From: Gnetum montanum
Lineage: Eukaryota; Streptophyta; Gnetopsida; Gnetales; Gnetaceae
Assembly (NCBI GenBank): GCA_015680685.1
Contig: MNCI01015627.1
Location: 509,809-573,808 of the forward strand
Length of the DNA stretch: 64,000 nucleotides
Direction of reading: 5' to 3'
Part shown: one piece after another, positions 12,414-22,804 of the stretch
How positions within the stretch are numbered: position 1 is the stretch's first letter
Layout of the letters: each line of letters opens with the position of its first letter
Notes under the pieces: model-generated
What the model was told of the DNA's origin: nothing
Database searches by the model: none
The model's input: only the letters and a program-made list of their open reading frames with translations
Program-made: the position numbers and the translations under genes

Positions 12414-13295
12414 TGATGAGTCATCATCCATGTCAGAAGCGATATTGGGACTCCGTTATCGTGGATTTGATATCAAGGATTCGATATCGGGGATTCGACA
12501 TCATGGTCAGTAAGTGATGTTAGTTATCTGATGTCGTTTCTACCATGCTCGCCTATAAATATCACATAGGGTGCATAGTGTGGGGGGCTAGAGGGGGGAG
12601 ATACATAGACAGATAGGTAGAGATAGAAGATAGATAGAGTCAATTAGAAGTTTTCCAATTTCAGTTCTAGTGTATGCCCATAGTGTGATGTTTATGGTTG
12701 CATGACGTCCTTATTCGAGTGCAATGTACTTGGGCACATTACATGTTTAGTAATAAAGATCAAGATCATTTACATCATTGCAGCATCCACTTTGCATTTG
12801 TGAATTTCTTAGATTAAAATTTCAATGTCTTTATTTATTATTATTTCCAATTAATGTTATTTATATTCCTCATCATTAAGTGGAATGAGTACGACCAATT
12901 GCGAACACATAAGCGTATTGTCTAGTAACCCAGTAGCGATTAGCATTTGGTAATCCCAGCGGCAACTACATGAAGCCCAAGGTGCATACAGACAATTGGG
13001 TTCAAATACTCATCGCCTTAGATTAAATGTAGGATTTAGTTCATATCTTTAGTTAATCAACTCTTTATTGTCATTCCATAGTGGGAGTAGTGTTGAAGCA
13101 TTACATCATACACCTTACTTTAGACTAAACTATACATGAAAAAGCTTCCACTAGTCTGATGTGGGAAGACAACGAACAACAAAGAATAATAACTATCTTA
13201 GAACTCATGATTAGCCCATCCATGGAGTTTGACTAGATCATGCATACACACTCGTATTTATATGGTTGGGTGTAGGGGTAGCTCGCCTCTCATCA
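12414..13295 (+). repeat. 5' LTR of element A (882 bp)
   Basis: Begins TGATGAG and ends CTCATCA, a perfect 7-bp terminal inverted repeat. It is followed after one base by a primer-binding site. It aligns closely with 20727-21031 over the first 300 bp. Contents in order: GATATC palindromes, TATA box (12554-12561), two G6 runs (12582-12598), GATA-rich tract (12600-12640), GTACTTGGGCACA near 12727, AATAAAG near 12752, and TTGGTAATCC near 12949. The five bases before it are TGATT; the partner duplication cannot be tested because the 3' LTR is truncated. Confidence 0.9.
12467..12561 (+). promoter_or_regulatory. U3 promoter of element A: GATATC palindromes and TATA box
   Basis: TTGATATCAA (12467-12476) and CGATATCG (12482-12489) are perfect palindromes. 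Related gatatt, gttatcg and gacatc copies lie around them, followed by TATAAATA at 12554-12561. The same arrangement recurs in the 3' LTR (TATA 20839-20846), in A's internal spacer (17170-17243) and in the solo LTR (22811-22894). Confidence 0.7.
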
Positions 13296-13296
13296 T

Positions 13297-13314
13297 TGGC
13301 ACCATTGCTGAGGA
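13297..13314 (+). promoter_or_regulatory. Primer-binding site, tRNA-Asp type
   Basis: TGGCACCATTGCTGAGGA begins two bases after the LTR end. It matches the complement of the 3' end of plant tRNA-Asp (TGGCGCCGTTGCCGGGGA, from general knowledge) at 14 of 18 bases. All four differences are C-to-T or G-to-A. This primes minus-strand DNA synthesis and fixes the LTR boundary. Confidence 0.8.
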
Positions 13315-13417
13315 TGGTGCTAATTATCTAAGATAGTTATATCATACAACTTTGTTGTAGGCATTTCCATGCTCTATCTTTCAACAAGGAGTAACAAGTC
13401 ACAGATGCATCTCCAAC

Positions 13418-15823
13418 ATGTCTCATGCACATGACATTAGTGATTTATCTGGTAGTGAAACTATTTGTTGGCGAATCAATGTTATATATAGTGACATGAA
13501 ATGGAGTGAGCAACCATATGAATGGGTTCAAATCTTTTCAAATAGTGTTTCAAAACTATATTTGACAGATTCAGACACTTCTGACAAAGAGAGTGGGCAT
13601 CCTAGAGTTGGAAGAACTTCTAGGCCTAGAACCTTCCAAGCACAAAGTCATCATACATCATGGGATGAATTGGAGAACCATAGGATCCACAACCCTTCTC
13701 CTAGTATCGCTTTTTCTTCCTTTACAATGTCTTGTTTGAATGATGTCTGATATAGGTATGATCGCTGCATAAACCCTGATGACAGATGCTGAAGAATGCA
13801 ACACTCATATCATCATCATAATTACCTACAGGGTTATCAGAATCATGCAACTCAACATCCATACATGGAGATGTCTGATGGAGAATGTGAACCCTTGTTA
13901 TCGACTCGAAGCTTAGTGAACATTCAAGAGGTTGTTAAAATCTTCAAAAAGCATCAATGGGATAGCTGTATTAAATGAATCAAAATGGACTATATTCCTA
14001 GGTTTAGAGGAGACCATAATTCCAATCTACAATAGCATTTGAAAGCCTTCCATGATGCATGCATCTTACAAAACATTGACAACATGTGACAGAAGTTAAA
14101 ACTTTTCCTTCAGACACTCATTGATCAAGTTGTCATGTGGTATCAGTCACTGAAACCTAATTCTATTAAGCATTAGTCTACAATGTTATCATTGTTCAAT
14201 GACAAGTACCAAACTTACGCTAGAGTGTCCTAGTTATAGAAATAGATCTAAGAGTGGAAAAAAATAGAACATGAGCCCTTGGATTTGGCCCTGGACTATT
14301 ATTACTCTTTATTGCATAAATGTCTAGGCCATGGCTTCTCCCAGGAAGAACAACTTCACCACATCATAGATGGGCTTCGAACTCAAACATGAGAGACCCT
14401 TGGAACATACGCTAAGGGTAAATTACATGAATTAGAAGGCCATCAGATTGTAAGGCTAATTCAATTGGTTGCTAAAGAAGAAGGGGAGTTGTGTAAACAA
14501 CAAAGTTTGGAAAACCACTAATAGGAATCAACGTTTGTAACAGAAATGGTCACTAACCAAGATAAGGTAACTTTCCATAGGGAGATGTTCCAACATCCCT
14601 TGCTAATACAACAATTGATTGATGAATTCCATGCAAGGTTGAATAGAATGTTTACATGGATTTAGGATAGTGCTTCATCATACGCTAAGCCTACTGAAGT
14701 GAGTGTGGCACAACATAGTCTCGGTGAAGAATCTCAATGTAAAGGAACAAATCACAAAATAAGTAAGATGAAATGCCAATGAGAAAAACACACTTCTATT
14801 GACAACAAGGTAGATAGCTCCACTACAAACATGGATGAGGAATGTGACCTTTGTCTTTATGATCATCCAAAGGGCTGATGCCTGATATTGTTACATCTAC
14901 AAGAGCATTGGGCTTTTGTGCTAAATCTGAAGTTCTTACACCAACATAAGCCCAGAGGAATACCTTTTTGTCCATGTGGTTATGGTCCATCCTATAACCA
15001 TGTGGGTAGGAACCATCCTTAGCCTTATGGTCAACCTCAACCACAGTGGTAACCACCATAGTCATGGGGGAGGCAATCACCCACTTGGTAGCCATCTCAC
15101 CATCCATACTCATGTGAGTACTATGTTTAATAGCCTGTTTTGTTGACAAGTTCCCATTCATCATCTTCTTCTTCACCATACACATACCACTCACCAGAAC
15201 ACCATCGCTACATGTCATCACCACCACATGCCGTGTATCCTTTATCATGTTTTTCAAGCTCTCATGTTTCTCTCCTTCACATGCCATCACCCATTTCAAA
15301 GGGTTCAACACAACATCCTTTACAACCGCACGCGGATACTTGTGCAGAAACTATATGTACCAATGATTAATCTAGTGGAAACCCTTTATGGCCACACAAA
15401 CGTCCCTTCTTCAAGATGATTCGCAGAAAAAAAAGTAAAGGCCAAGTATCACCCACTATATCTACTACTCCTGCACAAGGACAATCTAGTGACGTATCTC
15501 TTCCTTTAGATCTACCACCTTTTGTACATATACCAAAGTTTCCTGTTGTCTCTACTTCTATTTTGACCACTACCATGGATTTCAATTTTATGCCAAGACA
15601 ACAGAATCCATGCATGCCATTGAGATGTCACGACCTCATTTGGACACCAGGAATGTTTCAAGCTACCCCATCTTTGACACCAGCATACCAACCCAACCCT
15701 TATGCCATGTGTGTGACACCACCAGGAAGCATGCCCTATACCACGTATCCACAATGCATGGACCCTTTTGCTAGTTCCTATCACCCTCCAATGCATAGTC
15801 CTTGGGGCTATTTTCCTATCTAA
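13418..15823 (+). pseudogene. gag: gag of element A, one 802-codon frame with 23 nonsense codons
   Basis: Gag polyprotein, which forms the retrotransposon particle. The frame from the ATG at 13418 to the stop at 15821-15823 stays in phase throughout. I count 23 internal stops (11 TAG, 7 TGA, 5 TAA) and no frameshift. The capsid core is near 14000-14230: YIPRFRGDHNSNL, then WYQSLKPNSI and MLSLFNDKYQTYARV, matching element B near 28680-28920. A Cys-rich piece (CDLCLYDH; FCPCGYGP) lies near 14840-14985, and a Ser/His/Pro-rich C-terminal region covers 15130-15823. Every stop is one C-to-T or G-to-A step from CAG, CAA, CGA or TGG. It ends at noncoding spacer; no pol frame follows. The element cannot make this protein now. 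Confidence 0.85.
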
Positions 15824-17785
15824 CCATGAACTAATCCTCTTTTTTCTTTTGTTTTTTTTCTTTTATTTTTTTATTTTGATTTATTTTGTTTACCATTCCT
15901 AAATGTTCTCAATCAATAAATGAGCTTTACTTTGGTCCACTTGGGGTGGGGATTTGTTTCTATGTTGTTTCTATCATAAATGCTTAACTATGCAAATGGT
16001 AAGTCCATGTCATCCATCCATCCACTTAATTCTATGGTTTTCCTCTATTTTGGAAGGATGGAATCCCTTTTCTAGTCAAACTATAATGAATCTATGGCTT
16101 GGTATCCTCCACCTTGAAGGAGGATTCAAAGGAATTGAGAAGGGTGTGACTTCAAGGGGATTTGATGCACTTGTGCTCGTTTATTCTCTTGGATGCATGG
16201 ATGTTGTCATTGGTTTTCCGCCATTCAACTGCCGAACATCAACAGGAAGTAGACCTAGTCAAATAAGTCTTTACATGGTGTGGTTCCCATCCAAAAAGCC
16301 AAAAAATGAAAAAAACTTATGGGAATTCAAAGCACACCCTTAGACGTAGTAATGGAGTATGGGCTACAAGCACTGGTTATGAAACTAGAAAGATATGTAC
16401 CCATGCCTAAAGATTCCATCTAACTAAGGTCCTTTTGAACTTCCTATTACTCTTTTCTTCTTTTTGGTGGGATGGTGGTTGATCTATGAGAACACCCTTG
16501 TTGCCTAAGGGGGTGGATTAGTCAGGTGTGTTGATGTAAGGTCACTGGATGTAGTTGTTTTTGGTTTGGATTCGGGATGGATTAGTCACCTTAACCACTA
16601 AATATGTAAGGGGCTTCATACGACCTCCATATTGGGAGTCCATTCTATGTTCTCTCTTTCCATCATGCTTTCCATCCTCACATCACTATTTGCTGTGTTT
16701 TCATTTATGATTTGGATGTACATAGTCATAATTCTCTATTGATGGTGGTGTATTTGTTTTTGTTTATGTGTTGTTGTGTGATAGGTATCAGTTGCATTTA
16801 ATGCCTTAGGTGCCTACTAACACCTTCTGGCATGGTTATGAAAGGGCATCATGGGCATGCACCTACTTTGGGGAGGACCCACTTGTGTAACTCTTGTGTC
16901 TTTTACTTGTTTTTCCATGCCACCTGATTTATGCACCTTCCACTACACCTTAATGCCTATCATTCCACCTTTCCCTAACTATATACCCTTTTCACTTTTG
17001 TGCATTATTCCTTTTCCTAAGTGTTATCCTAATGAGATTCCTAGGTTTTTAATGTTTTGGTACCTTAAACTCTTTTATTCTTACGCTAAAATTATTCTCC
17101 CTCTATTAAACTATTGGTTGAGTGTTTTTTTGGGTACTCTGATATTAGATCCCCAATATTGGAGGGGCTTTGATATCGGCAAGGATCCGATATCAGATCC
17201 TTGATGTCGGGTACCCGTTATTGAGGCCATAAACCTATAAATATGACACTTAGACACACTTCCAATTTTGTTTTTGCATCACAATGTAAGGGGAGTTTTT
17301 TCAATTTTTTTCTCTAGAAATTTAAGCTTTGCATGCACTTTGTCCACACACTATATCTTGCTCGTTCGCACTCTATTTTTCATGTTGTTTGTGCTTGTCT
17401 ATCTCCAAAGTGTCCATCTTAGTCATGGGGGGGGGGGGGGGAAAGGGGAGGTTTGTTGTGTCCATCTAAAGTCACATTTTTTTTCAAAAATTGCTATCGC
17501 CCAAAAGGTATTTTGAGGGTAAACAAAGAATACACTAAGTAAAATCAAAGCTAAATAAGTAAATAAATGTTTCCCACCATGCCAAAGATACTTTTTACGA
17601 ATCCCTAAGTGCCTTAACTACCTTATTAGGCCATTTTGAACAAAAAAGTAAGGCCTTAACTCTATAATCTAACATGGCTATAATGTACATTAAAGGTTGA
17701 CTAAGTTATAAATGTGTAACATGATCAATACAATCACATAAACAAAACAAAAAATACAAGGTGATCCATCACAAGGACCAAGAAA
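15824..17785 (+). other. Internal spacer of element A between gag and ORF3
   Basis: About 2 kb without a supported coding region, starting with a T-rich tract (15838-15890). It aligns in patches with element B's spacer (36861-38880). One patch contains caagcactggttatgaaactagaaa near 16358 (B near 37609). Another, around ggtgcctac...gggcat...gggaggac near 16808-16880, matches B near 38058-38128. It carries its own palindrome/TATA block at 17170-17243 and a run of 15 G at 17427-17441. Conservation of a noncoding block between two divergent elements suggests it matters to the element, for example as promoter, leader or splicing region for ORF3. Confidence 0.6.
17170..17243 (+). promoter_or_regulatory. 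Internal promoter-like block upstream of A ORF3
   Basis: GATATCGG (17172-17179) and CCGATATC (17187-17194) face each other as an inverted repeat, with gatatt copies upstream. TATAAATA follows at 17236-17243, about 550 bp before the candidate ORF3 start. The motif type (GATATC) is that of A's own LTRs. Function as a promoter is inferred. Confidence 0.5.
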
Positions 17786-20554
17786 ATGCCCTCGAGGAAA
17801 CTGAGGTCAACCTAGCCAACAAGGGCTAGCAATTGAGTAGGAGGCATAGTCATTTAGCATCCATCAAGAAGCCACTGCAGAAGTCCTTGTTGAAGCTTAA
17901 TCTGTGTAGGTAGAGGTAGCACCTCTAGTGCAAGGATAAAAACTCACGTTGTCACTATAATTCCTTGCTGCCATTCAAGCACATTCCACTTTGGCCTCGA
18001 TCATCATGGAAATGAACTTCAAGCTATTCTTTGAGTTCGCCCCTCATTCAGTGAGGACACAGTTACAAGCATCTCCATTTTGGCCAATTTTGTCTAAAAA
18101 TGTAGAATGGTACCTTAGGGAGAGTTATTCTTTTTGGCATGGTAAAAAAGAAGGTACCACTATAAGAATTGGTGGGTCATAATCTCTTATTCTGTCTAGG
18201 CAATCATTGAAGCCCTAAATTTGCCAAATATTGGAGCACAATTGTCAGTTCTATCAACGTGACCTAATTCGGAGAGCTGTAAGCTATGGTTGAAATGTGC
18301 TTTTGATAAAGAGAATAATTCTTACAATGGACTAAGCCTAGAAGAGCAGATCTATTTAAATTAAAACATATCATTTGTTCCCAATGAAGGGGCTCAATCG
18401 TCTGTCCACCTATGCGGCTCAGGGATGTGCTGTGTTAATGGGAAAATTTCAAGCCAACATCCCCTAACTATACTTCATGGAGATTGAGTGGCGGTTCAAA
18501 GAGGAAAATATGGGGAAGCTCACTTTGTCATTCCCTTGTCTAATCTAGAAACTGTGTCAATGTGCTAGAATCCTTAGTTATACCAATGATGTATCTTGCA
18601 AAGCTCAAAATGCTTCTTTTGCAAAATTGCTCAAACCAACACCTTTGAGAAAAGATCTAAGAGAGGAAGAAGAATAGGAGGAGGAGCAACTAGAGAAGCA
18701 ACTAGAGCAGAGATACATTACCCAACTGGAGCAAAAAATTGAATAGCTCAAGCACCAATTGGCACAAGCCAAGCAGCAACAGGAAGTAGGACCCAGCCAC
18801 AGACCATAGTCTAAACAACTACCATCACCATCTCAACCACCTCAGCAATAGTCATTAATTTATGATTACAAGCTTGCACTAAGTCATCTCCAGCAGATCT
18901 GAGACCTCTTGAGTTGGGGAACACTTGATGAGTCAAGTCTCTTTCAAGTTCTTGATGATGCAGTCTAGCCCATGATGTCTAATGATCCTGCCATAGGGTA
19001 GGTTTCACTCTAGTCCAGATGAGAGGCCTAGTGGTCACAATAGATCTCTAGGAATGCTACATCATTTCAAGTACTGATCGAAACTGGCAAAGGAGCTACA
19101 TTTGTAGTCATGCAACACCAGGATGCGATGGGTGTAGCAGAAATCATCAAGGACCATATTAAAGAATCCTTTAACATCCCTATTATACCACCAACGAATC
19201 TCATAAGCACATGGGATGCGCAAGCATTGGTTAGTCCCACCATGACTCCGACTGAACATGAGGATATGTTGGACAAACTATTGTAGACAGGATAGGTAAT
19301 GACCTCCTTGTTCAACATCCCTAATGATGTCACTAAAACACAATCTAAAATTATTTCAACTAAAGGAAAACTTGTCATCGTTGAGCACAGGATCAAGCAT
19401 GCATAAGCAGAAGCCCAAAGGCTTCATCAAGAGCTCATAATCTTAAGGGCAAAAAGGTGGGATCCATCTTCATTGATCCCACTTGAGATAATGGAAGCTT
19501 TTTGAACTGAGAAATTGGCTCAGATGATAGAAGAGAATAAAACCTTGGCACGGGAAAGAGAGCAAGCGGTAAAATGCATGTGCATCTCAAGGCCCTTACC
19601 ACCCTATAAGAAGAAAATAAGCAGTTAATTGTAGTAAATAATAGGTTGACGACCATTGAGCAACAAAAGAATTGGTTAGAAGAAAGTGTCTACTAGCTAA
19701 GAGAGCAGCTGGTACAGGTCAACCACGACATGAGTCACCTCACCCGAGAAAATTGAACCCTCTCTGTGGAGAAGGTATGTGCAATCTAACAAAAGTTGAT
19801 CACTGAAATAAGCATGTTGTAGAACGAGGCTAAAAAGCATAAGTGCCTTAAGAAGCACTTCTGTGACTAGGTGGGAATGTACAAAGAAGTAATTGAAAAA
19901 GAAATCTAAATGGAAAAGGGCTAGATAGATTCCTTTGTGGCCCAATGATCTAACTGGAGAAACATCTTAGATACATATGCCCTTGCCCACTAGGTAGAGG
20001 TTAAAAGCTAGGACCTGCAAATTGCTGATATGAAAGAGTACATGGAGTTGGCCAATCTTCGATATGCCAACTTGGCCATGTTGAAAATAGGGTGCCCATG
20101 AAATGAGCGCGAGAGGCAGGTAGCCGCCACATATGCATTGTATGAAAAGAAGGTTGTTGACCACAAAGTAGCTCTTGATAAGCTAGGGGTTGCAACTGCA
20201 AAATTGGAGGCAGTTAAGGCAAGCTACCATGGATAGAAAGATGTAGCTGCAAACCTAGCCAAATGATTTGTTGATTATCAAGAATTGAGAGATAAGGCCA
20301 AGGCATTTGAAGAGGAGAGATGACAGTTTGTGCCTTGGTATGTAAAATCCAATCAAATGTTTTCGTAGCTGCCGTGTTCATGGGATGTACCAATTCCCTC
20401 ACACATCAGATCATCTGCATGGATTGTGCATGATCCTAGGATAGAAGAGGAGAAATTTCAATTGTTGCTACATTATCACAAGCCTCCAAAACCAAGAGAT
20501 AAAGGAAAAGGAAAGGAGATTATGGAAGAGCCACCACCTCCTGGCACAACGTAG
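17786..20554 (+). pseudogene. ORF3 of element A: accessory ORF with long coiled-coil region
   Basis: Best copy of the accessory ORF. A candidate start is ATG at 17786 (MPSRKLRS). Blocks in order: FKLFFEFAPHSVRTQL...WYLRESYSFWHGK (18010-18155); AIIEALNLPNIGAQ (18202-18245) with a CFFCK pair near 18610; a short coiled coil, QLEQKIE-LKHQLAQAKQQQ (18725-18785); NATSFQVLIETGKGATFVVM (19055-19115); a long Glu/Lys/Gln-rich coiled-coil stretch (19380-20350); and a Pro/Lys tail ending KGKGKEIMEEPPPPGTT, with its stop at 20552. Frameshifts and stops break it. Copies occur in Z, W and B, in the env position next to the 3' LTR. I see no clear signal peptide or membrane segment, so an envelope role is not supported. 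Function not recognised. Confidence 0.7.
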
Positions 20555-20711
20555 TGGCTCCATCATTCTTTTTTTTGTTCCTAATTCTGATTCTTGTAAT
20601 GTGTCATCATTCTATTGTAATCAAACACCACTGCAATGCAATGATTATCTTGTTAGTCAATAATCCCATATCTTTCACCATTTTGTATGAAACTCTAGGG
20701 TGATTTTTCAT

Positions 20712-20726
20712 TGAGTCATGGGGGTA
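20712..20726 (+). promoter_or_regulatory. Polypurine tract of element A
   Basis: The sequence gagtcatgggggta abuts the 3' LTR start TGATGAG at 20727. It is the plus-strand primer of reverse transcription. Element Z has the same feature (tgtgggggtac) before position 2294. Confidence 0.7.
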
Positions 20727-21031
20727 TGATGAGTTGTCATCTATGTCAGAAGTGATATCGGGACTTCAATATCAGGGATCTGATATCGCAGTTAGTAAGT
20801 GATGTTAAAAATATGATGTCGTTTCTACCATGCTTGCATATAAATATCACATGGGGTGCATGGTGTGGGGAGGGGAGGGGAGGGGAGATACATAGATAGA
20901 AGATAGATAGAGTCAGTTAGAAGTTTTCCAATTTCAATTCCAATGTATGCCTGCAGTGTGATGTTTATGGTTGCACAGCTTCCTTATTCAAGTGCAATGT
21001 ACTTGGGCACATTACATGTTCAGCAATAAAG
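20727..21031 (+). repeat. Truncated 3' LTR of element A (305 bp)
   Basis: Aligns with the first 300 bp of the 5' LTR, including TATAAATA (20839-20846), the tttatggttgcac region and CAATAAAG at 21024-21031. Similarity stops immediately after AATAAAG, and unrelated sequence begins. Loss of everything after the poly(A) signal means the target duplication cannot be checked. Confidence 0.85.
20867..20887 (+). promoter_or_regulatory. G-quadruplex-capable tract at the expected transcription start
   Basis: Four consecutive GGGGA units begin 20 bp after the TATA box, so transcription would start inside or beside them. The 5' LTR has two G6 runs at the same place (12582-12598). Four G4 runs separated by single bases meet the usual rule for a quadruplex. 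Whether it forms is not shown. Confidence 0.6.
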
Positions 21032-22029
21032 TGTTGAATGATGTGATCTTAATATTTTGCATAATTATTCCTTGAATGATTCAATAGTATAGAATATAAT
21101 TTTAACAACAAATTTGAATCCTACATATAAGTACCACTTTTATGAACAAAAATATTAAAATGAATCAAATAAATCATACAATTATAAAAGAAATTTAAAA
21201 ATTGTATGAAATAGAAAACATATAAAGAATTAAAAATGAAAAAATAATTGAAAAATATTTAAGAAGTCAAAAAATGATAAGTAATTATGAAATCAAAAAG
21301 TGTAAAAAAAAAAAAAAACAGGTAGAAGTGTAATATCATTACCTTGAGGTTTAATGCTCATCTTGCCAAGTTGGGGTCCTAAAAGGTTGGTGGATGACTG
21401 ATAGCCTAACCTCTTTTAAGTGGCTACATCTAGGCTTGAACCTAGGTCTTATGACTTGAGAAATAAGCAGATTACCATCATTCCAAGTGGTGGTCTTTCA
21501 AAAAAAAAATATATATATAGAGATATACTTACCTTAATTCAAAGGATCTTCCTCATGAATAAGTTTTAAGAAGGAGATGAGAAAGATGAATTTGATAATG
21601 ATAGTAGTTGAAGTGTTTAAGGCATTTGTTACATTATTTTTGAATAGCTTGATTTGCTATAGATTAATCAATATGAATTTGTATGAACTTATTGGGTGGT
21701 AAATGTGTAAGACATTGGACATATAGACTATGTGAACTAATTATGGTCCTTTCCAAAGCATTTGCAATTTCATACATTGGGTTGCATGGTTTCGGTTATA
21801 ATAAAAAACTTACTTACCTAGTTAGGAGTCTAAGTGTCAAATCATAAAGTTTTGCCTCTTCTTGTTGTAGATTTTATTAAACTTGTTATGCATCAAAATG
21901 ATCATTATTTTTTTCTTATCATGTTTAATTTAATTAAAAGTTCATATTGTGCTAAGGTAAGGTCCAAGTCCAAGTCACATGTAGTATTGAATATATAAAG
22001 TTTTGTTTGAATTAACAATTTTGGTAATT
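21032..22029 (-). other. Low-complexity DNA and probable W spacer
   Basis: Between A's truncated LTR and W's integrase. It holds poly(A) (21305-21318), an A run followed by an (AT) microsatellite (21500-21518), and AT-rich filler. No gene. On the minus strand it lies downstream of W's integrase, where B has its spacer, but I could not align the two with confidence. Confidence 0.35.
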
Positions 22030-22680
22030 TTCCATCTATACACTAGTTCATAAGAAGAATACTTAATAGGAAGTTTCCAGGTTAATTTATAGACCCATAG
22101 AACATCATTGAGTTTGATACTCTAGTCCTATAATTACTAATGGTTCATGTCAAGATACAGGTTATCTCTTGGTTTGTGACTTTACCTTGGTCATTAGCTT
22201 GGAGAAAATATAATGTAGTCAATTTATGATCTACTTCTAAAAATTGAATTAACTTTTTAAATGTTATCCTTGTAAAATATGTGTCATTATCTAATATAAG
22301 TACACATGACACACCAAATATATTTAATACTTACTACTTAAAGAACTTTGCAATAGTTACTACAATGTAGCTAATTATTACGACCACTTCAGCCCACTTC
22401 ATACATAATCTACAATGATGATGATGTATAATTTGCTATTGGAAAAAGCAATGATAGGACCCATGAAGTTAATTCTCAACAATTTAAAATACTCTAGTGG
22501 TTTTATCCAATATATTCCCTCAAATCATGTTGTTACCCCATCATATCATTAATAATGCTTACAGGATTTTACAAAATAATGTGCATTGTAAAAGAGTATT
22601 GACTAGAAGTAATCTACCATGAGAATTTTAATAACTATTCTCCTTTTTGCATAGTGAATTCCATATGGTTTTTCATGCAT
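22030..22680 (-). pseudogene. Integrase remnant of element W
   Basis: Minus-strand gypsy integrase. The zinc-binding region reads HEKPYGIHYAKRR ... SCKHY, in which the last Cys of the HHCC set is Tyr. The core begins RINFMGPIIAFSNSKLYIII (22480-22430). Later pieces are FGVPCVLI-DND near 22300-22275, LTTLYFPQAND near 22200, and a C-terminal part matching element B's integrase (NQEITCILT; B has HREITRFIT). Many stops are present. The RT and RNase H that should lie to the right are not found, because a solo LTR and other sequence follow. Confidence 0.65.
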
Positions 22681-22804
22681 ATCTTAGAGAACTCTCAGCT
22701 AATTCTTTTTTGGAACTACAAGTAATTCTTGATAGGTTTGTCCTCTTGAAAAATGAAAATCTGAAAATTTTTGATTGAAAAAATGAAATTTTCTTTATCA
22801 TGAG

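Larger units (their letters stand above)
12414..21031 (+). mobile_element. Element A: gypsy-type non-autonomous element (LTR-gag-spacer-ORF3-LTR)
   Basis: An 8.6 kb element bounded by a complete 5' LTR (12414-13295) and a truncated 3' LTR (20727-21031). Inside are a tRNA-Asp primer site, a single gag frame, a 2 kb spacer with its own TATA box, ORF3 and a polypurine tract. No protease, reverse transcriptase, RNase H or integrase is present between gag and spacer, although the related element B has all four there. It therefore resembles the gag-only non-autonomous class (TR-GAG), with an extra ORF retained. It lies between two minus-strand parts of element W (integrase to the right, ORF3 to the left), so it probably inserted into W. 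Confidence 0.8.

Noticed and set aside
14823-15311. 162-codon open frame on the minus strand
   Set aside because: It lies opposite the in-phase gag frame of element A, has no recognisable motif, and is explained as a shadow of the Ser/His/Pro-rich gag C-terminus.
17786-20554. Calling ORF3 an envelope (env) gene
   Set aside because: Position fits, but I see no signal peptide, membrane segment or glycoprotein features; only coiled coils and Cys pairs. Left unnamed.
21480-21540. A-rich and (AT) tract as a LINE poly(A) tail
   Set aside because: No LINE coding sequence adjoins it and no flanking duplication was found; treated as a simple repeat.
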